Source: Irpex lacteus
Lineage: Eukaryota > Basidiomycota > Agaricomycetes > Polyporales > Irpicaceae
NCBI GenBank assembly: GCA_001986395.2
Contig: MQVO02000015.1
Coordinates: 1 to 64,000 of the forward strand
Direction: 5' to 3'
DNA length: 64,000 bases
A program made the position numbers and the translations under genes. This document shows, one piece after another, positions 53,015 through 64,000 of the stretch (positions within the stretch are counted from its first letter, which is position 1; each line of letters opens with the position of its first letter). Below the pieces are notes generated by a model. That model was not told the origin of the DNA. It made no database searches and was given only the letters and a program-made list of their open reading frames with translations.

Positions 53015-56000
53015 ATGGCATCGATCTCTGAAAACCGTGCCGCCCAATTCCTGGTTCATGGTCCCAGTGCCACTCACGATGAGCCAGTCGAAAGCAGCTG
53101 GACAAGATTATCGAGGGTCATTCGCGGAGTAGATGAGCGCAAAATAAGAGATTGTAAAGAGGATATCGATACTATCCTGGTCTTTGTGTGTATTCGATCT
53201 ATGGCCTTGCTGATGTATTTCTGATGTAGAGATAGGCTGGTCTTTTTTCAGCAGTAATGACTGCGTTTCTTGTAGAGTCGTATCACATCAGGAAAAAGGC
53301 ATTTGTACATACTGGCGCTGGGCGCTCTATACCGCCGTGTACCGCACATACCGTACATACCAAGTTTTGATGTCGAGATCTATATGTAGTGGTATACAGC
53401 ATCACTTACCCGTATCATTTGTATATATTCATAAGTTATGTGTGGTAACTATCTATGCCTATGACGGCAACTTTGGACACTACTACGAGACCTGGAAAGA
53501 CAATGAAGGGATGGGCCCATTGCATCGCTTTCAGTCGCGCAGCTTGAATGATCATAGGAATGCAGTGCGTTGCAGGCCTCATTTATCAGCTAGGGTCTCG
53601 CGACAGGAACATTCACGCGTTCAAGGCTTCAAGCCTGCCCAGTGCGCACTGATGCCTACTTAGGCGAGTTGAGCGCAGACGGTGATCCTGAGTCAGGCCG
53701 CAAAGGTGAAGTCTGTGTACATTCGCGTAACATACGTACTTACTCTGCCTCTGAAAATCTGAGTCTTTGAAGTTTGGGGAGATTGATGCGTCGGCGATGA
53801 GCGCTTGCATAGTTGCACGCAATCGCGTCATGAGATCACATGACCTTGTTGATCACAACGTCAGCTTTCGGCGCTCGCACACAGACTCTCTCTCTCCCTC
53901 GACTCTCCCGCTCTTCCTCACTGTCACCCTGCGTCCGATATCCATGATCCAACAACCCCGTCTTCGAGTCTGTCATAACCCCTCTATCAATGATTGGTCA
54001 GTTCTTCCTCGCTTCGCTCCACTACGGCAGTGGATGTTGCTAATCTCAGTCTCTCAGCCGTGACAGATGCTGCAGCGAATTCGTATTGGGTACTTGACCA
54101 CGGAGATTTGGCTGGCATGTGCGGCACATACGAGATGCGGGACAACGGCTTCCAAATGGTGCGTCTACTTTCTTTCTGCCTACAGTTTGTATTGCATAGA
54201 CTTTGATTCAACGAGCGGCCTCTCTCTGCAAGCAGTCGTTTTGATGGCCAACGTCACGATCAGTGTGAGAGGGGAGGAGCGGAGAACTCTCTTGGTAAGT
54301 AACCACCCACTCCGTCAGCTGGAACGATCGCTTATGCTATCGTAGTCGCAGTACCTCACGTCCCCCACGTCTTGTCTTGTCAGTGCGAGAGGGGAGGAAT
54401 GGAGAATTCTCTTGGTAAGTAACCACCCACTCTGGTCAGTTGGAACGATCGCTTATGCTATCGTAGTCACTGCTACCTCACGGCCCCCACGTGTTTTCTC
54501 GTAGTGACTGTTTCTCCAGGTCTTATTGCGCGTCGTGTACACTTTGTTGACATGCTGACGGGGTCCCAGGACACGTTGCGTAAGTAATCACTTGTGTTGT
54601 CGGCACACGTACTAACATCGTGTTCTGTTCCTTCTGTATAATCCCTTCAGTGGTACCTATCAATTACGGCACCAGCATATGAACATCGCCGGTGCCTAGG
54701 GCACTGCTGTGTTGCTTGCGTATGCAGCCGGAAAATATATGTATGTCGTCGTCGTGTGTAGTCACTGCTCTGTACTAATTCTTACTTACGTTTGTTACTC
54801 GTCGCCATAGCCCGTAGTGAAAGGTAACCCGATTGGCTTTTCGGTAAGTCATCATGTTGATTTGCCTCCTCGCACATACATTAACTCTCACTTTAGACGT
54901 TGTTCCTGACGGACTGTCCACGTCAGCAGTGATGTTCCGTGTGCGCTCCGAGGTGTAGCAGTATGAGTCCGCTGTGGTCTTGTCGTGCCACCGTGGACAT
55001 CGTAATGATCTTATGTACAATGTACATATGTGTTCTATTAGTATCGTCGATAGCAATAATGACATAGTTTTACCTCTCTCATTAATATTTGGATGAATAC
55101 CGCTCAATATGGATGGGTACAAAAAACTATACAGAGTAAGGAGTGGTACATCGTGGTATATCTTGCTTGTGTGTGTGTTTATTCCGGTATTGATGAGTAT
55201 ATACTGGTACATGTTCCTCGCGGGTGGTATGTGCAGTAAATATAGGGGGGACGTGTATGTTGGTACAAATGGTATATACGGTACGTACAGCCATATATCA
55301 CTTACCTTTTTTCCAGATGCAGACACTACAGCAAGACCCTATGGCCACCATTGTGTCCCTTCTTCAACAAATTGCACTCAATGATTCAGGTGTCGACGTC
55401 CGAAATGCCCAGATGGCTGGTAGCTCTTCACCACAGCCCTCATTCAACCCTACTCTTAATGCTCAGCGTGTAAACGTGCTGTGGTTTATCAGCCTTGTCC
55501 TCAGCTTGGTAAGCGCCTCGTTTGGTATAATCGTCAAGCAGTGGCTTCGTGAATATATGGCAGGAGAGTACACATCCGCGCAGGCTCTTCTTCGCATTCG
55601 CCACTTCCGCCACCCCGGATTGTCTCAGTACAAGGTGTTCGAAATCGCCGCTATTCTCCCCCTCTTACTCCAATTGTCTCTTGCCCTCTTCCTCGTCGGT
55701 CTCTGTTTCTTCACTGCCGACGTGCACTCATCTATCGGACACACTACGGTCCCTTTGGTCGCCGCATGGGGATTTCTCTTTCTTGCCATCACCTCAATTC
55801 CTATTTGGGACCCGGTCTGTCCCTACAAGACGCCTTTCCTCACAACGCTCATCAATGTCTTGCGAAGACATCTGTCGCAGCATTCTATCTACGACGAGCA
55901 CAGCGCCAAGTATACTGACAAGAGCGACATCGACATCCTTCTCGACATCGACTCCACACAAGCCGATGATCAGCTCCTCAAAGGCGTACTGTGGGAGGCC

Positions 56001-58950
56001 CTCCAGCAGGCCTGTCCTAAACCTGAGGATATTGCTCGATTCCTGCTCAAAGTCATTGGACACAGAGTTCAGGGCGACATATCATTGCTATTACGGGACG
56101 GGTTCTTGGACTTGAACGTGCTCCCTCGAGACACTTGCATAATCATAATGGACATGGTTGCCGACCTCGTCTTGCTCGAGGTTGAGCAACTTTCCCCCAG
56201 TGCCTCTCGTAACATATTTGAATCTGCACAACAAGAACAGACATGGAACGATTGGCTGGAGTACAGCGTCTGCGTACTATTATCTAGCGCCGAAGTTCCT
56301 CACTCGAGGAAGTGCAACGAGGTATTGCACGCCTGTCTCTCTGATGGGCGGCATCATACAATCGCACACTTTATCCATCGCAGAATCGATATTCGCGGTA
56401 GGGAGATGCCCGCTTTCTATTCTGTCATGCGTCGACTGGGAGGAGCACTTGCACTGATAGGCGATCCCAAGCTGCTAGGCAGAATAATAGACGACCTCTT
56501 CCATTACCAGGCACCTCCTGTCCTTATCCCACGCATGCCTGGCGCCCCAGATGGTCAGGCTGAATACGAGATTGAGGTACCAGTGAGACGTTTACCGGAG
56601 TGGGCGCCGTTTGTTCTAGAATTTCTTATTCCATGGCTCAGACGAGTAGAGGAGACCGGGAGATGGACGTTAACGGACCGTATCTTGCTTTGTGAACTAT
56701 TCAAGGTCTCAGGAAGAACTCTTGCCTTCGTACGGGCGCAGGTGATCAAGCTCGTGAAGACTTTACTCCTATCCGAACGAACACAGAATGGCGAAATCAT
56801 CTCCCAGATCGCTCTATCCAACGGCAAGATCTGGAGTGAGGTTCGCATAACTGCGCAGGAAGTTTTTATTGAGGCAGTCATGGCTGCCGATACGTTTGGT
56901 AAGCCTACGTGTACACCTGACTGTCGGCTCGCTCATCCTGATGTTGTAATAGATCGTTTCGAGCTGCTATGTCAATTCAATAAACGCCTGCAGCTCGAAT
57001 TAGAGAATCTTGCGTCTCAGCAACTGACGTCTATCCCTCAAGGCGAAACCAAATTGGATTTCTCCCTTGATCCTCTGGACTGTTGCTGGTTCCATCTTCG
57101 TTTAATGCAAAGAATCCTCAATTCAGGCGGCGAGGTCGAGACGAAGCATGAATGGCAATGGAAGACTATCTTTGCCTCACTCGTGAACCACATGAACCTC
57201 TACGCCGCCGTTGTAGGTGAGCCTCTGGAATCAGAGAAGATTGCAATCAGGTGCCTGGAGCTCATGGACGAGATCGAACCAAGGCTGCCTTCACAATCGA
57301 CGCAACACTCTCAGTCGATCCTTCACGACAGCTTCAATTCTTCTTTACTTCAGTGGTCCCCTTTCACCGACAGCTTTATACAGACACTCATGCGATTTGT
57401 GAGGCAGTCGAGACAGGACTGGCGCGTACAAAGAATCCGACGAGCTCAACACACAAGACTTCCACCTCTCCCGGCACACCCCGTAGGTACTCCATGGCCT
57501 ATTGTCGCGCTCGGTACTCCGTTCAACACACCATGGCAAGGCACAGTGCCTATCCCAGACCAAGATCCCGCGCCTACCGATATTCCCAGAAGCGGTTCTG
57601 TGGCGGCACAATCTGACGGAGAGAGCCCACCTACCCCACCGACCTCCTTCAATCCTCCATTCGAATCACGGCCGTCCAGCAATGCGAACCATGGCACAAT
57701 CTCCGAAGTTGGGAGCCCCGGGCATCAGGAGGTCATCGCAATGCAGGCACATAGCGACAACGTTATTCCCACTAACTACACTCCATTTGACACAGAAGTC
57801 CAACAACAATCAGAGTCGGTTCATCATGATAACGACACATACAAACCTTTCATGGCCGTGCCGAACGTATTGGACGGTATGGTTCGCGACAGAGTCGATC
57901 AACGCCCGTTTAGTCGACTCTCGGACGCCGTTGTACCAGAGCCAGTGGTGAGTAAAATATGCGTTGCAGCAGAAAAACTGCAATACTTACTGGTCAACGA
58001 TTATTCAGTATGACTCCGAACACGACCGCGATCACTACTACCCCCCTCCTCCACCACTCCCTCCGCCCTCATCTCTTCCGAACGTCCATGATCTTCCCTC
58101 TGTGGGAAACGGAGCTTCCTATCCATATAGCCCCTTCGCTGCACAACAAGTATATGAACCACGACCGCTCATGGCCAATTCTTCTTTTCAGCCGTTATTG
58201 CAACAGACCTATCGATACCCTCAGCCTTCGAGCCCATTTCCAGACGGTGTTTGGTGGAGCTTTCCCCAGTTTCAAGAGACCGTCACCACCTTTTCGCCAA
58301 CTTTCCCTGACTGGTCAACGTACGCCACCGACGGGACTCAGCCGCCACGCACTATGCCTTGGCCACAGATGTTCATGCAGTACCACGAACCGGAGCCTGT
58401 CATCCCGACAGGCGATACCCAGAGTGCTCCTCCCGTGCAGACTATCCATCTTCCTTCTGGAATGGACACACGTTACATTCACTCGCCTTGGAGATATCCA
58501 GCATCTCCGAGCGCTGTAGAGAATACATCCGCTTTTCCAGCAGCGCAAGTGACGCCAGAATATCACAATGAACGAGGAACGGGGAACGTATCTCCCAGAG
58601 AGAGTCATAGTGACCTTCACACTCCTGAAATAGGAAGAGACGTTCGTCCCCTGCGTTCTGCGATGAAAAAAGTGTCGTTTGCGGAAACCGATGACGGGGC
58701 TCCAACGATACCACCTCCACAGGCTGCTAAGCCAATTCCAGAGGAAGGCGAAGGGTTAGTTGATTCTACGTGGTCACAAGAGCCTGATCCCATCGCAGGA
58801 CTCGGAGTACATGATGGTGACGAAGAAGAACAGACGATCGATGAGGGGAGAGCTGAAGGGAGAGATGGTAGGCAAACTAGGCAAACTTCAGATGCTCTCA
58901 CTTATATGGAGGAAGAGGAATGGCGGGCACTACATAGTACGCATTGGTAG
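53015..58950 (+). CDS. DUF6535 domain-containing membrane protein with very long intron
   Basis: Model: exon 1 53015-53185 (ending TILVF), exon 2 53236-53304 (AGLFFSAVMTAFLVESYH plus a few residues), exon 3 55317-57947, exon 4 58009-58950; about 1270 residues. The exon 1/2 junction corresponds to that of the gene at 16807-19312. Exon 3 continues with TLQQDPMATIVSLLQQIA, the helices VNVLWFISLVLSLVSASFG, LPLLLQLSLALFLVGLCFF and a following segment, then a long soluble part. Exon 4 is a disordered Pro/Ser/Tyr-rich tail (PPPPPLPPP) with an acidic end. The 2-kb gap 53305-55316 (donor GTACAT, acceptor TTTTTTCCAG, phase 0) is abnormal here, and the paralogue has no intron at this place, so the gene may be split by an insertion and inactive. 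The product's function is unknown. Confidence 0.72.
53305..55316 (+). other. Two-kilobase intervening sequence with gene-like content
   Basis: Interrupts the DUF6535 gene. At 54048-54162 a frame reads LSAVTDAAANSYWVLDHGDL and on to NGFQM before a GTGCGT donor. Exon-like pieces with GTAAGT donors follow at about 54294 and 54414. Others are seen near 54515-54584 and after a CTTCAG at 54651 (SGTYQLRHQHMNIAGA, then stop). These could be exons of a small nested plus-strand gene, or remains of one carried by an insertion. The family is not recognised. Confidence 0.4.
54261..54501 (+). repeat. 120-bp tandem duplication including a splice donor
   Basis: Copy 1 54261-54380 and copy 2 54381-54501 share GAGAGGGGAGGA, CTCTTGGTAAGTAACCACCC and CGATCGCTTATGCTATCGTA in register, about 90% identical. 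Each unit contains an exon-like end, a GTAAGT donor and a CGTAG acceptor-like end. Confidence 0.88.
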
Positions 58951-59616
58951 CGATCATGTCTCAGCTTGCGCAACATTGATCTTATGAAGCAAGAAAATAT
59001 TAGTTTGTCATTAAGAAGCTGGTGTCGTGCTGTGAGCATTAAATACGAGTATCCGGTATACGGCTGCAGTGAATGAAAGAGAAAGATACAATCGATGTTC
59101 ACCTTCTTCATGACCCAGCTCGACCGAGTTGTGAGATCCTTGCCGCACTAAGCAGCGCTTACGATTGGTGGGATCGCATAACTGCCAACCATGTCTAGCT
59201 ACATGAAACTGCTAGGTATGCTTTAATGTGACTATTTATCGCAATTCATTCATGTACGTATAGCAGCTATTTGGCGAGTAGCGAAAGATGAGAAACTCGT
59301 TAGATCTAATCTAATCTGCGAGGCAAGAGACCGTGGGAATATCCACCGGCAGAGTCCGCGGCGCTTGATGCGGTAGCCCCGACAGCGCAGGCACCGACAT
59401 ACTCGTCGTCGAAATCGCTGCTAACGTCGCCCCGCCCGACGGTCTCCTCAAAACAACCCACAGCGGTGCGTACCTACGTCCTTGCCCTGCCTCTATGCGA
59501 AAGAACGGCCAAATTTGAAGGCGGCGTTGGAATGGATGGCTTGGACCTCGTGTGGATGTACTGCAGGACGGCCTTCACTGATGCGTGTTTTCCTTGCTTA
59601 ACTTAGGTCCACCACC
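58951..59616. other. Upstream region of the ribosomal protein gene
   Basis: 666 bp between the DUF6535 stop and the RPS0 start. CTTAACTTAG just before the start codon looks like a 3' splice site, so a 5' UTR intron of RPS0 is likely. No other feature recognised. Confidence 0.45.
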
Positions 59617-60631
59617 ATGTCCTCAAAACTTCCGTCTGTCCTTGCCGCTACCGACGAGGAGATCCAGCTCTTGCTGGCTGCTCAGTCGCACATAGGAACC
59701 AAGAATGTTGACAAGCAGATGGAGCCATACGTCTGGAAGAGGAGAGCCGACGGTACGTCTCCTTCTGCATCCCCTGCAAACCACGTCAATGTGACAATAG
59801 AAATACCTACGTATTTTGCTTCGTAGGTGTGCACATCATCAACCTCGGCAAGACCTGGGAGAAGCTTGTGTTCGCTGCCCGAATTATTGCTGCCATCGAG
59901 AACCCCAGCGACGTGGTCGTCATCTCTGCCCGCCCTTACGGCCACCGTGCCGTCCTCAAATACGCTGCCAACACCGGTGCCCAGGCCATCGCAGGTCGTT
60001 TCACCCCCGGTAGCTTCACCAACTACATCACTCGCTCGTTCAAGGAGCCCCGTCTGATCATTGTCACGGATCCCCGCGTGGACCACCAGGCCATTCGCGA
60101 GGCTTCCTATGTCAACATCCCCGTCATTGCCTTCGCCGACACTGACGCACCCCTGAAGTTCGTCGACGTCGCCATCCCCGCAAACAACAAGGGTCGCCAC
60201 TCTGTTGGTCTTCTTTGGTGGTTGCTTGCCAGAGAGGTCCTTAGGCTGAGGGGCACCATTCCCCGTACCCCCGATGGCTGGAGCGTTATGGTGGATATGT
60301 TCTTCTACCGTGACCCTGAGGAGGTCGAGAAGCAGCAGCAAGAGGAGGCCCAGGCCAAGGCTGCTGCCGCTGCTGGTGTCGAGGCTGCTGAGCCTGTCGC
60401 CGACTGGGGTGCTGCCACGACCGCTGGAGGTATTGACCCCACACTTGCTACCGAGGGTGTGTGCTGCTCCCATTCCTTCAGAAATAGTGTGCTCATCTCG
60501 TGTGTAATGCAGGTCTCGACTGGTCAGCAGAGCCTCAGGCTGCTGGAACAACCGACTGGGCAGCTGAGCCCGCTGGTGGTGCTGGATGGGGTGCGGACAC
60601 AGCTGCGACTGGTGCCGGATGGGACGCTTAG
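59617..60631 (+). CDS. RPS0: 40S ribosomal protein S0 (uS2, laminin-receptor family)
   Basis: Exons 59617-59752, 59827-60456 and 60513-60631, GT..AG with consistent phases, 294 residues. [94 protein letters not shown] and [23 protein letters not shown] are the conserved uS2/RPSA core. The C-terminus has the acidic, Trp-rich [13 protein letters not shown] tail seen in eukaryotic members. It is a structural protein of the small ribosomal subunit, needed for 20S pre-rRNA processing. The coding context around the ATG (CCACCATG) and the codon choice fit high expression. Confidence 0.97.
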
Positions 60632-60961
60632 AGCTCGCTCGCTAAGCGGCGCTCTTCAGCATTTTTCCTCGATTACTACTATCATTACGCACCTGTGGCC
60701 ATGCTATGTTGCTCGACTCCCCTTCATGTTGTTTTTTATAGTCTCGCGGTTTTTGTTCCTGCAAAATTCATGCGCAACATGCAGTTGTGACCAAGGACTT
60801 TACTCGTCGCCGAGTACGTGCTGTACGCTGGTTTTCGAGGCACATCGCATGCACAACAGATGAAAACCGGCAGATGGCGCGATCTCATGTGTAAGAATAA
60901 GACCAAACATCCCGCTTTGCCAAACATTCCGGCAAAGTTATCTTAACTTTTAACGATCATC
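60632..60961. other. Intergenic region
   Basis: 330 bp between RPS0 and the homocysteine methyltransferase gene; expected to hold the RPS0 3' UTR and the next promoter. Nothing specific recognised. Confidence 0.4.
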
Positions 60962-62341
60962 ATGCTCCCTCCAAGCACCAATCAATCCGCACTTATCGAT
61001 GCAAGCCAGCATGCTAACAAAATAGATCTCGTCATCCTCGACGGAGGTTTTGTATGTCTTCCTATATCGCCTGCGGTCGGTTCTCATTCTCATGCATTTG
61101 ACTCTGTTTCAACTTTATCTAGGGAACAACGCTCGAGACCCTTTTCTCGCAAGACATCTCCGGCCCTCTCTGGTCTGCTCGCCTGATCGATACCAACCCT
61201 AAACTTGTCGTCGATGCGCACCTAGCTTTCCTTCGCAGCGGAGCAGACGTCATACTCACCTCAACGTAGGTATTAACTACAGAGCTTTTATATTCATCAG
61301 CGCGCCGTTCTCCTACTGAATTGTACGAGTGCTGACTCTTATCCATATACCAGTTATCAATGCTCTTACTCGACTTTCTCTCGGACAGGCTACACTCGTG
61401 CGGACGCAGAGGTCAACATGCGGAAGGCAGTGAAGTTGGCGAACGATGCGCGAGACCGGTACTTGACAGAGCAGGCTGGGTCTGCCTCCACTGGCGTGCC
61501 CAAGATCGCGCTTTCTCTGGGATCATTCGGTGCGACCCTTCCTGGAGGAGAAGAATTCGGAGGATTCTACCCTCCACCGTATGGGCCTCCAGGAAAAATG
61601 AACACGTTCTCTGGAGACGAATCCGACTCTGAAGAAGCATCGATCCGGGCTCTGACAGAGTTTTACCTCGAGAGGCTGCGTGTATTCCTGCCGGTGTGGG
61701 ATAGCGTGGACTACGTCGCTTTCGAAACGGTGCCCTTAAGACGGGAAATCAGAGCCATCCGGCGGGCGATGAGCGCGTTTCTTCAAGAAAAGCGGGCAGC
61801 AGTCGACTCGAATGGGGATACGGGCATTGTAAGGTGGTGGATCTCTACGGTGTGGCCGGATGGCCTGTACCCAGAAGTCAACCAGAATGGCGAACGCGAC
61901 ACAACCGCGAAGGACGTGGTCGGGGCTCTCTTGGGATCGAGAGAAGGAGAGGCGAGACCGTGGGGTGTAGGCGTTAATTGTACTTTTGTTGATCATCTGC
62001 CCAGGATCGTACGAGAGATGGAAGATGCTTTGCAGGACCTGGAGGGAGCTACTTTGTCGAGCCAGAAGGATAGTCCGAAGGAAGGAGAAGACGTCACGGA
62101 ATCAAAGCCTTGGTTGGTCGTATATCCGAATGGTGGGGATATATACGATGGTCATACGCAAACTTGGATCACGAATCAAGAAGGGAAAGGAGAACGATGG
62201 GCAAGTAGAGTATGGAAGGTTGTAGAAGGTGCAATTGAACGAGCAGTATGGGGAGGTGTAGTGGTTGGAGGTTGCTGCCGAACTGGACCTGACGAAATTA
62301 GCGGACTCGTGGAATTAAGATCACAAAAGGAACGATCTTAA
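60962..62341 (+). CDS. MHT1: Homocysteine S-methyltransferase
   Basis: Exons 60962-61051, 61123-61265 and 61354-62341, consistent phases, 406 residues. LVILDGGFGTTLE is the family N-terminus, split by intron 1. SGADVILTSTYQCSY spans intron 2. Then LSLGSFGATLPGGEEFGGFY, DYVAFETVPL, VGVNCTF with the first zinc Cys, PNGGDIYDGHTQTW and VVVGGCCRTGPDEI with the other two zinc cysteines. The enzyme transfers a methyl group from S-methylmethionine (or S-adenosylmethionine) to homocysteine, making methionine in the cytosol. Somewhat longer than the bacterial enzymes because of loops near residues 100-130 and 290-310. All catalytic residues are present. Confidence 0.95.
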
Positions 62342-62511
62342 TAGACAAAGTTCGCAGAGAACTCCAATGAATTGTAACCTACTAGACGTGGACTGACAAT
62401 TTCGTAGATATTACATCGGCTACGCCCGGCCACTGAGTATCGAAGGTACAATATCCGTAGCTGATTCCCAGTGCTTGGCTGATTCACTGACGTAAGTACC
62501 ATTCCAATGCC

Positions 62512-63984
62512 TTATACTAGTAGAAAATGCGCACCTGTAGGTTCCAACGTAGCAGGGTCGACATCCCAATAATGCGAGTTGTGCTTGTCATGTGCTTCCG
62601 GATTGGGGAATGGATGCTCGTAAGAATCCCGGCATACGAATCGGTACATGCATCCAACGTGTGGCCACATGTCTGACAAAGAAGAGTGCTGCTCAACCAC
62701 CTTTCTGAGAGTGGGATAGGAGTCGAACACAAAGGTCACGACGCGCAGTGCACAGCTATGCTCGAGTTGTTCGCGGAGAGAGGCTAGATTTAGGAGCTCG
62801 GACCCCTCCTCACGACCATCTTGAGTAGGACACTTGATTATAAGAAGAGCACCTAAGACGCGCAAGGGTTTTGGAGAGCCACGATTAGTGACATCGCGTA
62901 CAGGCGACCGCCAGTCGCAGAAAAACTGAGCGGTAATTGAGGGAGAATCGGGGCCCATATTCGCTCGAAGTCCGAACACTGAAAGTTCACCGATTTCAGA
63001 TTTGACTGTGAAACAGATTGCTGTAAGCACAAACAACCTGAGATGAGGATACACCTTACAGCTGTGAAAGGTGCAATGGGATTGACGATTACGTTCTCCC
63101 TTGGAACTCAAACCCAGATAATAGTCACGGATAGACACGAGGTAAAGCAGGACCAGCTGTTGATCCCGGTCAACAATCGTATGTATGGGCGAATCCGAAT
63201 ACATTGCAAAGCCTTGCCAGCAGATGAGAAAGTTATCCGTGCAGTCGTACGCCTCAACACGTATCTCCTGGCGGCTTCGTGAAGTTGGTATAGGCCGTAG
63301 TAGGTAGACTTCGCCTTTGTCCCTCCACGTCACAGAGTTGAGTCGAATATCTGTCGCGTCGCGAAAATGCTTGATATATTTGACGACCTGGATGAAAGAA
63401 GGCACGCTGATTCGGCCTATAGAAATGGACTGGTATGCAGTGACGGCGGGAGTGATACACGCGAGGTTGGTAGCTCTCCAGTGGGGAGTGTCGAGCTTAG
63501 AAGGTGGAAAGCCGGGTGGGGCAGGGCCTACGATGCGTAGGCGTCGAAACTTCCTGGAGATAGACGGAATGTATGCGATGTCGAGAAACGACTTGGTGTT
63601 TGTTACGTAGACTTGAGTAGCGTCGATCCACCGGATGAACTTGTGGATGGGCATCAGCTCTTTACTCCCTTCGAGTGCATATTGTCTAAACGCTTGTGCG
63701 TCTTCCAGACAATTCAGTGTCAGCACTGCGTCCCTGAACATATATTTTCGGCACTGGTTGGCCCAATAACGAGAAACCAGAGAGCAGCTCTGGAGTGCGT
63801 AGCGTGGTGTGGCCTTTTCCAGCTCGATTTCCAATTCGAGGTCATCGTACTCCTCGCCAGCCCTGGACTTCGCCTTGTATAGTGCCCTTACTTGCTCTGT
63901 GCGATCTTCGTTGCTGGCATAATATAGAATGAAAGGGAACAGCTCTGGTGGGATTGTGGCACCTAGTCCTAGCGGCTCAGCCAT
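62512..63984 (-). CDS. F-box-like protein
   Basis: Open frame of 490 residues on the minus strand from the ATG at 63984, close to the window edge. The N-terminus IPPELFPFILYYAS, followed by CSLVSRYWANQCRKYMFRDAVL, is the divergent F-box form common in agaricomycetes; the rest has no clear repeats. It is not closely related to the five F-box-like copies in the left half. An SCF-adaptor role is inferred. An additional 5' exon outside the window cannot be excluded. Confidence 0.75.
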   Translation of the reverse strand: MAEPLGLGATIPPELFPFILYYASNEDRTEQVRALYKAKSRAGEEYDDLELEIELEKATPRYALQSCSLVSRYWANQCRKYMFRDAVLTLNCLEDAQAFRQYALEGSKELMPIHKFIRWIDATQVYVTNTKSFLDIAYIPSISRKFRRLRIVGPAPPGFPPSKLDTPHWRATNLACITPAVTAYQSISIGRISVPSFIQVVKYIKHFRDATDIRLNSVTWRDKGEVYLLRPIPTSRSRQEIRVEAYDCTDNFLICWQGFAMYSDSPIHTIVDRDQQLVLLYLVSIRDYYLGLSSKGERNRQSHCTFHSCKVYPHLRLFVLTAICFTVKSEIGELSVFGLRANMGPDSPSITAQFFCDWRSPVRDVTNRGSPKPLRVLGALLIIKCPTQDGREEGSELLNLASLREQLEHSCALRVVTFVFDSYPTLRKVVEQHSSLSDMWPHVGCMYRFVCRDSYEHPFPNPEAHDKHNSHYWDVDPATLEPTGAHFLLV

Positions 63985-64000
63985 ATCGAAGTTGAACGTG

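Noticed and set aside
54775..55326. Minus-strand frame of 183 codons
   Set aside because: The translation is rich in Tyr/Ile/Leu from AT-rich intron sequence and runs into the start of DUF6535 exon 3.
59682..60551. Minus-strand open frame of 289 codons opposite RPS0
   Set aside because: It is the antisense of highly conserved ribosomal protein exons; the Gly/Val/Asp-rich translation is the usual shadow of GC-rich coding sequence.
1..64000. tRNA or rRNA genes
   Set aside because: I looked for T-loop and B-box-like motifs by eye and found no cloverleaf I could support; a covariance-model scan (tRNAscan-SE, Infernal) would decide.

Overview
The window is nuclear DNA of a filamentous basidiomycete, most likely an agaricomycete. 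Genes are broken by many short GT..AG introns of about 50-150 bp. DUF6535 and F-box-like families are expanded, and Ty3/gypsy and Ty1/copia LTR elements are interspersed. There are no operons and no bacterial signals. I found no tRNA, rRNA or CRISPR array.

Left part (1-16.8 kb): a Ty3/gypsy pol ORF (923-4456) and its putative 3' LTR lie against a 5'-truncated F-box-like gene (5728-7097). An intact F-box-like gene follows (9698-11896). Next is a complete seven-exon glucosamine-6-phosphate deaminase gene (13645-15143) whose first exon is only 4 nt. Relics of single exons of this gene are scattered around it on both strands, and one of them carries a 282-bp TIR element (MITE).

Middle (16.8-36.7 kb): a DUF6535 membrane protein gene (16807-19312, minus) is followed by a very young LTR element (20762-24035, minus). 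That element has identical 467-bp LTRs and carries only a Gag-type ORF. Three more F-box-like genes follow (26906-28978 minus, 30833-32938 minus, 34617-36710 plus). Gene order, pairwise similarity and a non-coding repeat suggest that 5.7-13.5 kb and 24.2-32.9 kb are the two arms of an old inverted duplication.

Right-centre (37-51.9 kb): three paralogous NAD(P)-binding Rossmann (atypical SDR/NmrA-like) genes alternate with two paralogous genes for Cys-rich, possibly DNA-binding proteins. The second SDR gene is split by a full-length copia element (41331-46554) with identical 417-bp LTRs and a CCTCA target duplication. Removing the element restores the exact exon length of the paralogue. The third SDR gene has absorbed its first intron as 16 in-frame codons beside the dinucleotide-binding motif.

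Right end (53-64 kb): a second DUF6535 gene with an apparent 2-kb intron that holds gene-like, tandemly duplicated sequence; then the housekeeping genes for ribosomal protein S0 and homocysteine S-methyltransferase, and another F-box-like gene at the edge. The pattern is a conserved block on the right and a turnover-prone accessory region on the left, shaped by duplication and by recent LTR-element activity. The gag-only element and the full-length copia share the same primer-binding start and polypurine tract/stop-codon arrangement, so the first may be a non-autonomous partner of the second or of a relative. Exon models rest on paralogue comparison within the window and on splice motifs read by eye.
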